Part shown: positions 33,565 through 42,634 of the stretch, piece by piece | Position numbering within the stretch: the stretch's first letter is position 1 | Layout: every line of letters begins with the position of its first letter | Assembly: GCA_947378965.1 (NCBI GenBank) | Contig: CANCMG010000022.1 | Location: forward strand, 1-48,691 | From: Alcaligenaceae bacterium | GTDB lineage: Bacteria; Pseudomonadota; Gammaproteobacteria; Burkholderiales; Burkholderiaceae_B | DNA: 48,691 nucleotides | Reading direction: 5' to 3' | The notes under the pieces: generated by a model | What the model was told of the DNA's origin: nothing | Databases searched by the model: none | The model's input: only the letters and a program-made list of their open reading frames with translations | Translations under genes and position numbers: made by a program

Positions 33565-33771
33565 AGCTTAAACCAATCGCAAAAGTTGTCCTAAAAAGCC
33601 GATCCACTATATAGGTCGTCAAGTATTTCTTTCGTGAATCCATCACGCCTATATATTGTTACAAAGAACCAGTTTTTGTTGCAAAGATTCACTGAATTTG
33701 TATCTTACAAATACAACTTTTACACAGGCGAGTTGGTGATCTACCTTGATTGCGCAAATATAATTCAAGGT

Positions 33772-34998
33772 ATGAAACGTTTGCAGGCCTACAGATACGA
33801 ATTGATGCCAAACGGCGACCAGCTGCGCGATATGCGCAGATTCTCTGGCTCGTGCCGGTTTGTCTATAACAAGGCTTTAGCCCAGCAAAAAGAGAATCAT
33901 GCGGCAGGTAATAAGTTCATTAGCTACGTGGCGATGGCAGCAAAGCTGCCCGTTTGGAAGCGTGAAGCAGAGACGGTATGGCTGAAAGAAACACCCGCAC
34001 AAGCATTGCAACATGCCCTAAAAGATTTAGAAAAAGCCTTCAAGGGTTTCTTTGAAAAGCGTACTGGCTTTCCAAGCTTCAAGAAAAAAGGGAGTGGCGA
34101 CAGTTTCCGCTATCCGGAGCCAAAACAGATTAAGTTAGACCAAAGCAATAACCGTATTTTGTTGCCAAAACTGGGCTGGCTGCGTTACCGCAACAGTCGT
34201 AAGGCACTTGGTCAGGTGCGTAACGTCACCGTGAGCCAGTCAGGTGGCAAATGGTTCATAGCCATTCAGACTCAACGCGAGCTTGAACAACCCTTACCAA
34301 CGTCTACAACGGCCATTGGTATCGATGTCGGAATCGCCCGATTCGCGACGCTGAGTGACGGCAGCTATATTGCACCACTGAATAGTTTCAAGATGCACCA
34401 GCAACGACTTGCGCGCTATCAGCGCCGCATGAGTCGTAAACAAAAGTTCAGCAATAACTGGAAAAAGGCGAAAACTAAAGTTCAAAAGATACACACCGCT
34501 ATCGCGAATGCCAGAAAAGATTTCCTGCATAAGACCAGTACCACGATCAGTCAAAACCACGCGCTCGTATGTATTGAGGATTTGCAGGTCAAGAACATGT
34601 CACAGTCAGCCAAGGGCAATCGCGAGCAGCACGGTAAACGGGTGAAACAAAAGTCTGGCCTAAACCGTGCCATCCTGGATCAGGGCTGGGGCGAATTCAG
34701 GCGACAACTCGACTACAAGGTCCAGTGGAACGGCGGCCTATTGTTGGCCGTACCGTCGCAGCACACAAGCCAGACGTGTCCCGCCTGCGGCCACGTATCA
34801 AAAGACAATCGACAGACTCAGGCGAAATTTCTGTGTGTCGCTTGCGGCTACGAAAATCACGCTGACGCTGTTGGCGCGATCAATGTTTTAGAGCGGGGAT
34901 ACCGCTTGTTAGCCCGTGGAGAGTCGGTGCAGTCAGACCGCTCGATGAAGCAGGAACCCACCGAAGTGACTCAGGCAGCGTTTGCCCGAGCACCGTAG
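33772..34998 (+). CDS. tnpB: TnpB, RNA-guided nuclease of an IS200/IS605 element
   Basis: 408-aa TnpB, apparently intact. N-terminal wedge/REC part: YRYELMPNGDQLRDMRRFSG and SCRFVYNKAL. The RuvC residues are Asp in GIDVGIARFATL, Glu in ALVCIEDLQVKNM and Asp in NHADAVGAINVLERG. The zinc ribbon CPACG...CVACG lies between the last two. Start 33772 is the first sensible ATG, removing 46 residues of unrelated sequence. TnpB cuts DNA matching a guide RNA from the element's right end and helps the element persist. The partner tnpA, on the opposite strand, is broken. Confidence 0.93.
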   Translation: MKRLQAYRYELMPNGDQLRDMRRFSGSCRFVYNKALAQQKENHAAGNKFISYVAMAAKLPVWKREAETVWLKETPAQALQHALKDLEKAFKGFFEKRTGFPSFKKKGSGDSFRYPEPKQIKLDQSNNRILLPKLGWLRYRNSRKALGQVRNVTVSQSGGKWFIAIQTQRELEQPLPTSTTAIGIDVGIARFATLSDGSYIAPLNSFKMHQQRLARYQRRMSRKQKFSNNWKKAKTKVQKIHTAIANARKDFLHKTSTTISQNHALVCIEDLQVKNMSQSAKGNREQHGKRVKQKSGLNRAILDQGWGEFRRQLDYKVQWNGGLLLAVPSQHTSQTCPACGHVSKDNRQTQAKFLCVACGYENHADAVGAINVLERGYRLLARGESVQSDRSMKQEPTEVTQAAFARAP

Positions 34999-35057
34999 GA
35001 ATCCCCGTCCTTTCCGCGCAAGCGGCAGTCATCGACTGAGGCCGGGGAGGATGTCAA
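34960..35057 (+). ncRNA. Right-end (omega) RNA scaffold of TnpB
   Basis: The 3' end of tnpB and 59 following bases form the expected right-end structure: an outer stem CCCCG (35003-35007) with CGGGG (35043-35047) enclosing two hairpins, CCGC-GCAA-GCGG (35014-35025) and CAGTC-ATC-GACTG (35026-35038). The end GAGGATGTCAA is the common IS605-type right end. The guide would be the next 15-20 bases from 35058, inside the patatin remnant. The 5' limit is estimated. Confidence 0.7.
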
Positions 35058-36124
35058 ATGAGGTTGGGATTAGCCCGAATTGGGTCGCAGGTATTTCAAT
35101 TGGCGCCTTGAATTGCGCGTTGATGGCTGGCAATGCGCCAAAGCATCGGGTCAGTAAGCTGAAAGAATTTTGGGAAACGATTTGTCGGCCGCCATCGCTT
35201 GATGCGACGGCTGTGTCGACCATGTTTGACATGTTCGGACCCGGCGCGCAGGCATTGCGTACCTACACACAGAACCAAACTGAAAGAATGTTCGGCTCGT
35301 TTGCCGCGACCCAAACGATGCTTGAAGGCCAGTCTGGTTTCTTCACACCACGCCCGTTAGCCCCAGGTGGTGGTGGGCCCGCTTCAACCAGCTATTACGA
35401 TACGACGCCCTTGATTGCCACCTTAGAAAAATTTGCAGATTTTGATCGCATTAATAGCAAAGAGATGCGGGTGTCGATTGGCGCCACTAATGTCAGTACG
35501 GGTAACTTTGTGTACTTTGACAACACTGAGATGAAGTTGCACCCCAAACATTTTTTGGCCTCTGGGGCGTTACCGCCAGGTTTTGCAGCCGTTGAAATTG
35601 ATGGCGAGTTTTATTGGGATGGCGGCTGTGTATCGAATACTCCGCTTGAGCAAGTATTGAATGTGAAACCGCGTGAAGATACCCTGATTTTTCAGGTGGA
35701 TTTATGGAGCGCACGAGGCAAGCTACCAACCGATATTTTTGAAGTGCTTGAGCGCCAAAAAGATATTCAGTATTCAAGTCGAACGCGCGGCGTGACGAAT
35801 CAGGTGAATGATTTGCAACAGCTACGGCAATTGCTTTGGGACGCCTTGGCTCGGATACCAAAAAACGTAAAGGCCAAGGATCCGTGGTTTGATCAGTTAG
35901 CGCAACAGGTATACGGCGCGCGCTATAACTGTATTCAATTGATTTATAAAAATAAGCCTAGCGCAGGCCATTACAAAGACTTTGAGTTTAGTCATGAAAC
36001 CATGAGCCATCACTGGAGCACTGGCTTGTCAGATATGCGTCGAACGCTTGAAAACCCTAACTGTTTAAGCCTGCCTCCGCCTGGTGAAAATTTTGTGACG
36101 TACGACGTGCATCGTCACCAGTAG
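35051..36124 (+). pseudogene. Patatin-like phospholipase with DUF3734, 5'-truncated
   Basis: The frame encodes GISPNWVAGISIGALN with the nucleophile Ser in GISIG, then LKEFWE, the Asp region FYWDGGCVSNTP, and a C-terminal DUF3734-type end (AGHYKDFEFSHETMSHHW, then STGLSDMRRTL). The glycine-rich oxyanion segment that should precede GIS (LQGGGALGAYQAG in relatives) is missing, because the IS right end at 35057 replaces it. A new ATG (35051) from the IS end keeps the frame open, giving up to 357 residues, but without the oxyanion loop activity is unlikely. The lost 5' part is not found left of the IS. Confidence 0.82.
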
Positions 36125-36188
36125 TGACGCTAAGCAAGTGACCTATTCAAACCGTGGGCCACTTGTTTCTACGACCTAAACGAATAAA

Positions 36189-36336
36189 CGCGAGCCAAAC
36201 GCACAAACGCGAGCCAAACGCATAAACGCGAGCCAAACGAACAGCCGCGAGTTAACCGTATAAAAGTGAGTCAAACGAACGGCGTGAGTCAAACGAACAA
36301 ATGCGAGTCAAACGAACAAACGCGACTCAAGTGAAT
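36189..36336. repeat. Eight tandem copies of a 19-bp unit
   Basis: Imperfect copies of CGCGAGYCAAACGAACAAA start at 36189, 36208, 36227, 36246, 36265 (18 bp), 36283, 36302 and 36321. The first three are the most alike. There are no unique spacers, so it is not a CRISPR. The last two copies overlap the 3' end of the DUF1501 gene (minus strand) and encode its C-terminal residues. Confidence 0.9.
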
Positions 36337-37462
36337 CGCGAGCATAAGAGAACACTTCTTTTTGAATCACTTCGGGCGGTAAGGCGAAGATAGACTGAAG
36401 AGCATCCGCGTAGACGACCAGCGCATCGACCGTTACCTTCAAGTCACGGCCTTCAAAAAGCTGAGTCTTTTTCAAGCCGGGCCACTGACTCACAATCCCC
36501 TTTGCTTTGACCAACCCGCCAGCCGCCAAAATGCATGAGCCCCAGCCGTGATCAGTACCTAAGGTTCCGTTTACGCTTGCCGTTCTGCCAAATTCGGTCA
36601 CTGTGATCACCAAGCTCTGCGCCCACTTGTCACCAATGCCTTCGCGATAACCCTTGATGGCATCGTCAATTTGTTTGAGCTTCGTGGCGTTGACTCCTTC
36701 TGCGGCACCTTGTCCGGCATGCGTATCGAAACCGTTAAAGTCCAATACACCAACCACCGGTCCACTAGGTGACTGCATTTTTTGTGCAGCTTCTTTGGCC
36801 AAACTATAGGCAGTTCGGCGTTGTTGATTTGGTTCGGGTGTGCCGTCGGCAGCGAGTCGTACGCTATCTGACGCTATCAGGCGCGAAGCATAGGGCTTGA
36901 GTTCTGGGACGTTAGCCCAAAGCTCACTCACAAGTTCGTAGGTAGCTTTAGGTGGTGCCTGCATCCAACTCGGGTACTGGGTCTCTGACGCGGCGTCGCC
37001 TCGTAGGATAAGTGGCATGGGGATCGAAATCGCGACGCCGCCCTTGGACTGCGCCGCCCGCATCGCTCGACCTAGCCAACCCGAGGCCGAGGCATAGGGC
37101 TTCGTGATGCCACTTTGCATGATGTCTTGCCCCTCGAAGTGCGAGCGCCCCGTATACCCAAAACCTGTTGCATGAATCGCAGTCGCTTGCCCGGCAGCCA
37201 TGAATTCTGCAAACGTTGGTAACGCAGGATGGATACCAAAAAACTGATCGCCAAGTAATAAATTGGAGGGCATCAACTCAGAACGCAATGACCCAAGATC
37301 AGGATCTGCAAAAGGCGGAATGGCCGCAAGGCCGTCCATGCCTCCGCGCAGCAGGATGACCAACAAGCGCCTGGTTTGAGGGGGTTGAGCCGAGTTGGCC
37401 CAAGGCGTGGCACCCGCAAGTGTCAGGCTCGCTGAAAACTTAATAAATTCTCTGCGTTTCAT
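36308..37462 (-). CDS. DUF1501 protein (Tat-exported, sulfatase-like fold)
   Basis: 384-aa protein with a Tat signal (MKRREFIKFSASLTLAGATP). It has the family segments LLVILLRGGMDGLAAIPPF, SHFEGQDIMQSG, GVLDFNGFDTHAGQG, TVTEFGRTASVNGTLGTDHG, which include the Asp/His/Glu/Arg residues shared with the alkaline-phosphatase-like fold. The function of DUF1501 proteins is not known; they nearly always pair with DUF1800 proteins, as here. ATG 37462 lies five bases after the upstream stop. The last residues (SLESRLFV) are encoded by the 19-bp repeat array, so the tail is probably variable. Confidence 0.88.
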   Translation of the reverse strand: MKRREFIKFSASLTLAGATPWANSAQPPQTRRLLVILLRGGMDGLAAIPPFADPDLGSLRSELMPSNLLLGDQFFGIHPALPTFAEFMAAGQATAIHATGFGYTGRSHFEGQDIMQSGITKPYASASGWLGRAMRAAQSKGGVAISIPMPLILRGDAASETQYPSWMQAPPKATYELVSELWANVPELKPYASRLIASDSVRLAADGTPEPNQQRRTAYSLAKEAAQKMQSPSGPVVGVLDFNGFDTHAGQGAAEGVNATKLKQIDDAIKGYREGIGDKWAQSLVITVTEFGRTASVNGTLGTDHGWGSCILAAGGLVKAKGIVSQWPGLKKTQLFEGRDLKVTVDALVVYADALQSIFALPPEVIQKEVFSYARDSLESRLFV

Positions 37463-37467
37463 AGCGT

Positions 37468-38940
37468 CTAACCCCAAAGAATAGCGGGTGAAGTTAAATA
37501 CACGGCCCAGAGGCTTCTCAGTGACTGATCGGGCAGGCGTCGCGCATGTTTAAGAGTCTTGAAGATTGCGCTTTGCTCGCCATGCTGTCGAAGCACAACT
37601 TCGTCAAGCTGATCGCCTTGGCTCACTAGCCTGGGTGCAAACTGAAAGGCGTAGCGAATTCTTCGATCGAGCATTTCTTTTGAAAGCCAGTCGCGATCGT
37701 AAAGTGACCAGCCATTAGGCTGCGGGCAATTGTGAATGGCTTGACCAAGCTCTGATAACAACTCATGCAGCCTTTCACCTTTCGCGTCCTTTTGTGGCAA
37801 CACAACGGGCAACGCTGCGCCTGTGATTCGATAGATCGTCCAAAGCCAGGTCTCGGGGTTTGAAAATTTACGTAACGCAGCGCCGGCCGCGGCCGCCTCT
37901 GCAATCACAGCCTTGTGAATGGTTGGCAGATGGCCCTCTGATTTTTGAAAGACCGCGCTCAAACGGTCGATGAGTTCAGGTGAGGGCGTATCTGTCATAA
38001 AGGCCGTTGCTAATTTTGTACTGATGTGACGCGCAGTGGCTGGATGATGAGCTAGGTCGTCGATTAACTTGAGTAATTTATCGCGGTTGGCATACGCACC
38101 ACCATATGGTTGGCCCATCACAGTTTGAATCGATGGCTCATGCTTGTTGTCATCAAAATAGCTGCCAAAGGGCCCCGCGCCCGATTGATTGCGCTGCGGA
38201 CGCCTCAGGCCCCAGCCGGTCAAAATCATCGCCGCTGCAAGCACGTCGTTTTGCGTATAACCCGAGGCGGGGCTCAAGGTAAACAACTCAAGCAACTCGC
38301 GCCCAAGGTTTTCGTTGAACGATTCTTTGAGTTTGCCTTTGGCTCTGGCAGGCGAATTTGGCCCAATCGATTTTGCATTGTCGAGATACAAAACCATTGC
38401 CGGATGCGTCACCGCCTCTCGCAACATGTCGCGAAAGTGCCCTGACATATGCCCTCTTAGCATGCGCATGTAAGGGCCTATCGCGGTATTGATATTGTTG
38501 ACTGCCGGCGAAACCGTGAAGTGATTGGTCCAAAAGTGCCAAAAACGTTCAAATACTGGTGCAGGTCCATTCACCGCCATTGCGCCGCGGGCTAAGACCT
38601 CTTTCCAGGGTTCTAGGCGCCAATAGGGGTAAAGGACCTGCTCGTACCGAAATTGTTCGGCCTCTGCGGGCGGCAAGACTTTGGCTTTTTCGTAACTCAG
38701 CAAACGCGCTTGGTCGTGCCGAAACAAGGCCTCGGCGACCTCTGCTTGGCTCTGCAGAAGTTTCAATCCTTCTGGTAGCTCTTTGACCAGATGGCCCTGT
38801 CGGTCTGCAAAAAACTGAACGTCAGGCGCTCGGTTCATTTGCTCTTGTGCCCAACCGATCGCGTCACTCGGTATTGTCTCGTCGGGGGCGAAGCCAAAAC
38901 CGACTTGCCTAGAAAAGCGCGCCGCTTCAAGGTTATTCAC
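37468..38940 (-). CDS. DUF1800 protein
   Basis: 490-aa partner of the DUF1501 protein. It starts with GTG at 38940, with GGAG six bases upstream. Typical DUF1800 segments are EAARFSRQVGFG, FWHFWTNHFTVS, NENLGRELLELFTLS, GYTQNDVLAAAMILTGWG, and TARHISTKLATAF. These pairs are thought to be exported and involved in surface or polymer-related work in various bacteria, but without a proven role. No clear signal peptide is seen in this one, which is odd if it acts with a Tat-exported partner. Confidence 0.86.
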   Translation of the reverse strand: MNNLEAARFSRQVGFGFAPDETIPSDAIGWAQEQMNRAPDVQFFADRQGHLVKELPEGLKLLQSQAEVAEALFRHDQARLLSYEKAKVLPPAEAEQFRYEQVLYPYWRLEPWKEVLARGAMAVNGPAPVFERFWHFWTNHFTVSPAVNNINTAIGPYMRMLRGHMSGHFRDMLREAVTHPAMVLYLDNAKSIGPNSPARAKGKLKESFNENLGRELLELFTLSPASGYTQNDVLAAAMILTGWGLRRPQRNQSGAGPFGSYFDDNKHEPSIQTVMGQPYGGAYANRDKLLKLIDDLAHHPATARHISTKLATAFMTDTPSPELIDRLSAVFQKSEGHLPTIHKAVIAEAAAAGAALRKFSNPETWLWTIYRITGAALPVVLPQKDAKGERLHELLSELGQAIHNCPQPNGWSLYDRDWLSKEMLDRRIRYAFQFAPRLVSQGDQLDEVVLRQHGEQSAIFKTLKHARRLPDQSLRSLWAVYLTSPAILWG

Positions 38941-38956
38941 GTCCGACTCCGATCGA

Positions 38957-39739
38957 TCAAATCATCGACCAGCCGTGGCTGACAACAATCGATTGCCCAG
39001 TGAGTGCATTGGTTTCAAAACCGGCCAAAAATGCAACGGTGTTTGCGATGTCGGCGGTTGTTGTGAATTCGCCATCAACCGTCTCGTTCAGAAACACTTT
39101 TTTGATGACATCTTCTTCACTCATGTTGAACACAGCAGCTTGTTCAGGGATTTGCTTATCGACCAAGGGTGTACGCACAAAGCCGGGGCATACAACATTG
39201 GTACGCACCCCTCGTGGGCCGCCTTCTTTGGCGATTGCGCGCGCTAAGCCCAACAAACCATGTTTGGCCGTGATGTAGGCTGATTTCAATTTTGAGGCCT
39301 GATGCGAATGCACCGAGCCCATGTAAATGATCGAGCCACCACGCCCGCTATCGTACATGTGCTTAATCGCTGCTTTGGTTGTTAAGAACGCACCATCCAC
39401 ATGAATCGCCATGATTTTTTTCCAATCAGCGTACGGAAAGTCTTCGATCGGATGAATGATTTGAATGCCGGCGTTCGACACAAGTATGTCGATACTGCCA
39501 AATTCTGTAACAGCACGATTGACGCCTGCGTTCACTGCGTCTTCATCAGTGACATCCATCACCACACTGATGGCGCGGCCGCCCGCCTTGATGATTTCGG
39601 CGACGACTAACTCAGAGGCCGCTCGGTTAAGATCTGCAACGACCACAGCAGCACCTTGGCGCGCCAAGGTGAGTGCGCATTCACGGCCGATGCCGCTCGC
39701 TGCGCCGGTAATGAGGGCGACTTTGTTTTGAACTGACAT
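38957..39739 (-). CDS. hbdH: 3-hydroxybutyrate dehydrogenase
   Basis: 260-aa SDR that interconverts 3-hydroxybutyrate and acetoacetate with NAD(H), used in PHB and ketone-body turnover. Cofactor loop [26 protein letters not shown], catalytic Ser in [17 protein letters not shown] with YITAKHG, and [12 protein letters not shown] match this enzyme specifically. AGGAG precedes the ATG. It lies 16 bp upstream of the DUF1800 gene on the same strand and could share its transcript. Confidence 0.93.
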   Translation of the reverse strand: MSVQNKVALITGAASGIGRECALTLARQGAAVVVADLNRAASELVVAEIIKAGGRAISVVMDVTDEDAVNAGVNRAVTEFGSIDILVSNAGIQIIHPIEDFPYADWKKIMAIHVDGAFLTTKAAIKHMYDSGRGGSIIYMGSVHSHQASKLKSAYITAKHGLLGLARAIAKEGGPRGVRTNVVCPGFVRTPLVDKQIPEQAAVFNMSEEDVIKKVFLNETVDGEFTTTADIANTVAFLAGFETNALTGQSIVVSHGWSMI

Positions 39740-39859
39740 GTGAAGCTCCTGAAAGGTGAATCAAAAGTAACTTGACTAGATAAAGCTGGCTGGCGCGTGC
39801 CGCGAATATTCAGTGTAAGGCGTGGGGCAAAATAAAAAAAGACAGCCACGACGTCGGGC

Positions 39860-42049
39860 TTATGCAGAGACTGTGGCTGTTGCCCTGGGGTTGATCTGCG
39901 ATTTATCGTAAATCACGTCAATTTCTTCATTAATGAGCGCAATCGAGCGTTGCAATTGCTTGAGAGGGTAGGTCAGCTCCGGGAAGGTGCCGTTCAGTAA
40001 CGATTTTGGGACAGGCGGAGTTGGTAGTTCGGGGGCGGGTAACAGTTGGGGTAGTAGGGCGTTCAAAAACTCGACGCTAGCCTCAGGGATTTTTGGCGAA
40101 CTCATCAGTACTGTCGCGACAGCCGAGATCTGTGAAGACAGCATGTGATTTTGCATCACAATGTTATTGAGTTCGATCACGTGCCATTGTCGCGATTTTG
40201 GTTCTAGCATCATGCGATAAAACGCTTCGGCGAAGTTGGCTAGCGCAACATGAACATTTTTTCTGGCTAAGCGCAGATTAAAGTCTGCCCGTTTCGCCTC
40301 GAACTCTGAGGCGTGGGATTCATGCGCCCGTATTTGAGCCAGCGCAGCGCGCAGGTATTCTCGATTGGCCGAAATCGCTGCGCGCATCAGGGAGGGCATA
40401 AATTGTGCCTCCCACCAAGGCAACACATAACTGCAGGCAAACGCGATGACCGAGCCCAAAAAGGTGTCAAGTGCACGATCAGCGATGATGGTGGTTGCCC
40501 CTGGGTCAAGAAAATTAAACGCCAGCAGCACGGCGTTTGTATTGAAAGCCGAGGCTACCAAGTAATTGATCTGCAACAGACTGCCACCAATGATCGTTGA
40601 AACCACCATGATCGCAAACAACCACGTTTCGTGCTGCGTGGTGTACAAAATACCAAAGGCTAGACCGCAACCTATTAAGGTGCCGAGCAGTCGCCAACCG
40701 TTGCGTTGGCGAGTGAGCGCAAAGCCCGGCTTCATGATGATGAGCACCGTCAGCAAAATCCAATAGCCCTGGCGAGCCAACGCTGGGATGAGTGCCGAGA
40801 GCGCCAAGGCGATACCGGCCGCTAGGGTCACGCGCAACGCGTAGCGGCAAAAAGGTGAGTCGAGCCGAAGATTGCTAGTTAGTAAGCGTGGCCGAAAGTG
40901 CTGACGTGATAAAAACTGAGTTAAAGAGCGATCGATTTTGACGGCATCCAGCAGTTGCGCATCGCGATCGCGTCGAGTTGCCAAAATCATTCGATCGATC
41001 ACCTTGGCGCTGTTGCGCAAGCGGCGCAAGATCTCGATACATAATGAGTAAAGCTCAGGCTCACGCTGAGCGAGTCCTTCGATTTGCATCTGTTGAATTT
41101 CAAATTCAAGTGCGCGTAATTCTGCTTTGACGCTACTGCGTTGCGTCGCGGTATTTTCACGTGCCACGGCTAGAGCAATGCGTTCAAGGTCGCCCGCCAT
41201 TTTATTGAGGGCGTCGCGCATAAAGAGCAGGGCGTCTGAACCGTTTAGTTTCTGTCTTAAAAAAGCATAATCAGTGCGAGTGGCCACCAGCAGGTCAAGA
41301 ATCGCAATCATTTCAACGAATAGATTCCAGAGCATCACGCGGCTGGCATCGGATTGCGCCTGCGTGGTGGCAAGCCCACGCAGCACCATGTCGCGTGCGG
41401 CTTGATGCTTATCGGTCATGTCGGCCTGGCAAACAATCAGCTTGCGATAGCTTTCGTCAAGATCCCGATCTAGGTCGTACATGTCGGCGCGGCGCGCGAT
41501 GTAGTCGGCGGTTGCAAAAAGCGCAACCGACAGGGCTTGCTCTTTTTCGCGCAATTGCATGACTCGGCTGACCGAATAACTGAACGCTGTATAAAACAAG
41601 CCCCCGCCTAACGAAGTGACTGCGTGGAGCCAGACCTCTTGGGTTGAAAGCGAGTGGTGTAGCGTCACAGTCATGAGCAACAGACAAGCAAAGCCGATTT
41701 GCCCACCCTTTTTGCCATAGACTGCCAGCATCGAGAAGGCAAAACACTGCCCCATCACAACGCCCCAGATGAGTAAGGGGTGAGACGAGGCTAGGCCGGT
41801 CAGTGTGACAGTCAGAGTGCTGAGCAGCGTGCCGCCCAGCATCTCGCGGGCCCGATGCTCATGTGGCCCCGGCTGATCGATAAAAGCCACGCACAGCGCA
41901 CCAAAGGTCGCGATCAGGCCGCTGGCATACCAGCCAAACATCCCACCTACAACGGCGATTGGCAGCAAAATCCCAGTCGCACGCCTGACACCACTGTAAA
42001 AGTGGTGGCTAAACAGAAAGCGTTGTAACGGACCGTAACTTAAATTCAT
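39860..42049 (-). CDS. FUSC-family inner-membrane protein (YccS-like)
   Basis: 729-aa membrane protein with the two-fold FUSC layout: five or six hydrophobic helices near residues 20-155 (for example GILLPIAVVGGMFGWYASGL), a long cytoplasmic helical region, a second membrane cluster near 400-530 (VTLAAGIALALSALIPALARQGYW), then a C-terminal helical domain. Family members include AaeB-type aromatic-acid efflux proteins and YccS/YhfK of unknown role. The substrate is not predictable. The gene stands alone. Confidence 0.85.
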   Translation of the reverse strand: MNLSYGPLQRFLFSHHFYSGVRRATGILLPIAVVGGMFGWYASGLIATFGALCVAFIDQPGPHEHRAREMLGGTLLSTLTVTLTGLASSHPLLIWGVVMGQCFAFSMLAVYGKKGGQIGFACLLLMTVTLHHSLSTQEVWLHAVTSLGGGLFYTAFSYSVSRVMQLREKEQALSVALFATADYIARRADMYDLDRDLDESYRKLIVCQADMTDKHQAARDMVLRGLATTQAQSDASRVMLWNLFVEMIAILDLLVATRTDYAFLRQKLNGSDALLFMRDALNKMAGDLERIALAVARENTATQRSSVKAELRALEFEIQQMQIEGLAQREPELYSLCIEILRRLRNSAKVIDRMILATRRDRDAQLLDAVKIDRSLTQFLSRQHFRPRLLTSNLRLDSPFCRYALRVTLAAGIALALSALIPALARQGYWILLTVLIIMKPGFALTRQRNGWRLLGTLIGCGLAFGILYTTQHETWLFAIMVVSTIIGGSLLQINYLVASAFNTNAVLLAFNFLDPGATTIIADRALDTFLGSVIAFACSYVLPWWEAQFMPSLMRAAISANREYLRAALAQIRAHESHASEFEAKRADFNLRLARKNVHVALANFAEAFYRMMLEPKSRQWHVIELNNIVMQNHMLSSQISAVATVLMSSPKIPEASVEFLNALLPQLLPAPELPTPPVPKSLLNGTFPELTYPLKQLQRSIALINEEIDVIYDKSQINPRATATVSA

Positions 42050-42634
42050 GAAGTAGTCATTGTTTTCAGAGCGAACAGTCTAGGATTCGCGTATGGCTAG
42101 CGGTGTTTCGCCAGAGGTGAGACCGGTCGCGGTGCGTTGCAACAAAAGACAAGTGTGTTCACTCTAACCAACCTTGAGGTTAGTGACAACAAACGGTTTG
42201 TGAATTCGTCACCTTGCGCAGATCTGGGGTGTTTTTGACGAAATCCCAGCGATTTCAACAAGCTTGAGGGTATCTCAATTTGCGCTGCGACGCACAACGG
42301 GTTACAGTTATCGGCTCGCACTCTAAAGCTCATCGCTTTTTTGTGCAATGGCTTTTAGTTTGGGTCACCGCTCAAACGCTCTTGCCATCTAAACTTTTGC
42401 TGCTTTCCCTGCCACGAGCTGCGGTGAGCGCTTCCGTTTCGATCCAGTGCACCCCTGTTGGGTGCGTGCATAGCCTGATGGCGAACGCGCGACAGATTGG
42501 CAAGGTGTCCGGGTGGCTAGGCTCCGTGAGTCTAAAAGCGTCGGATCATGTTGCTGAATATGTAGCGGTTCAGCATTTCTCTAGATTGAGGATGCACTCA
42601 GATGGGCGATGCCGGTAATGAAAGGAATGAACTT
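42050..42634 (+). promoter_or_regulatory. Long gap before ilvI; possible promoter
   Basis: 585 bases without a convincing gene. Near 42164-42183 a hairpin CTAACC/GGTTAG lies in the upstream region of the FUSC gene. For ilvI the best promoter I see is TTGCGC (42280-42285), 17 bases, TACAGT (42303-42308), which would give a leader of about 320 nt. The leader has a GCACCC/GGGTGC hairpin near 42448-42465. No attenuator with a T-run and no clear Ile/Val/Leu leader peptide can be supported. Confidence 0.35.

Larger units (their letters stand above)
32191..33611 (-). mobile_element. Complete IS3-family insertion sequence, 1421 bp
   Basis: Both ends are defined by a three-base target duplication (TAG at 32188-32190 and 33612-33614) and imperfect inverted repeats of about 47 bp. 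Reading inward, the left end has TGAGGTGGAACGG and the right end TATAGTGGATCGG; both then share GACAACTTTT and GGTTTAAGCT at the same offset. The element carries orfA and orfB with a slippery run of eight A on the coding strand (33254-33261). It is inserted in the tnpA gene of an IS200/IS605 element. Confidence 0.92.
31975..33690 (-). pseudogene. tnpA: IS200/IS605 TnpA transposase, split by an IS3-family element
   Basis: The C-terminal piece (31975-32190) reads RPIFASVCIDCESKL, EDDHVRLLVNQPPKVAVSK and LVHSLKGI. The N-terminal piece (33612 to about 33690) reads WFFVTIYRRDGFTKEILDDL. Joining them across the IS3 element and one copy of its TAG target duplication gives an unbroken DDL-RPIFA frame, as in intact family members. 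The gene was already defective or has decayed since: the HUH motif should be HVH but is HVR, sequence after IRKKN-DPNISKK is lost with the catalytic Tyr, and the 5' end has in-frame stops. Confidence 0.85.

Noticed and set aside
36189-36336. Possible CRISPR array
   Set aside because: The 19-bp units are directly adjacent with no unique spacers, and no cas genes are near.
42155-42190. Small dyad as a LysR-type operator of the FUSC gene
   Set aside because: No regulator gene is nearby and the six-base arms are too short to support a specific call.
42280-42618. Leucine-rich frame before ilvI as an attenuator leader peptide
   Set aside because: The frame has no good start or ribosome site, is longer than leader peptides, and no terminator/antiterminator pair with a T-run follows it.
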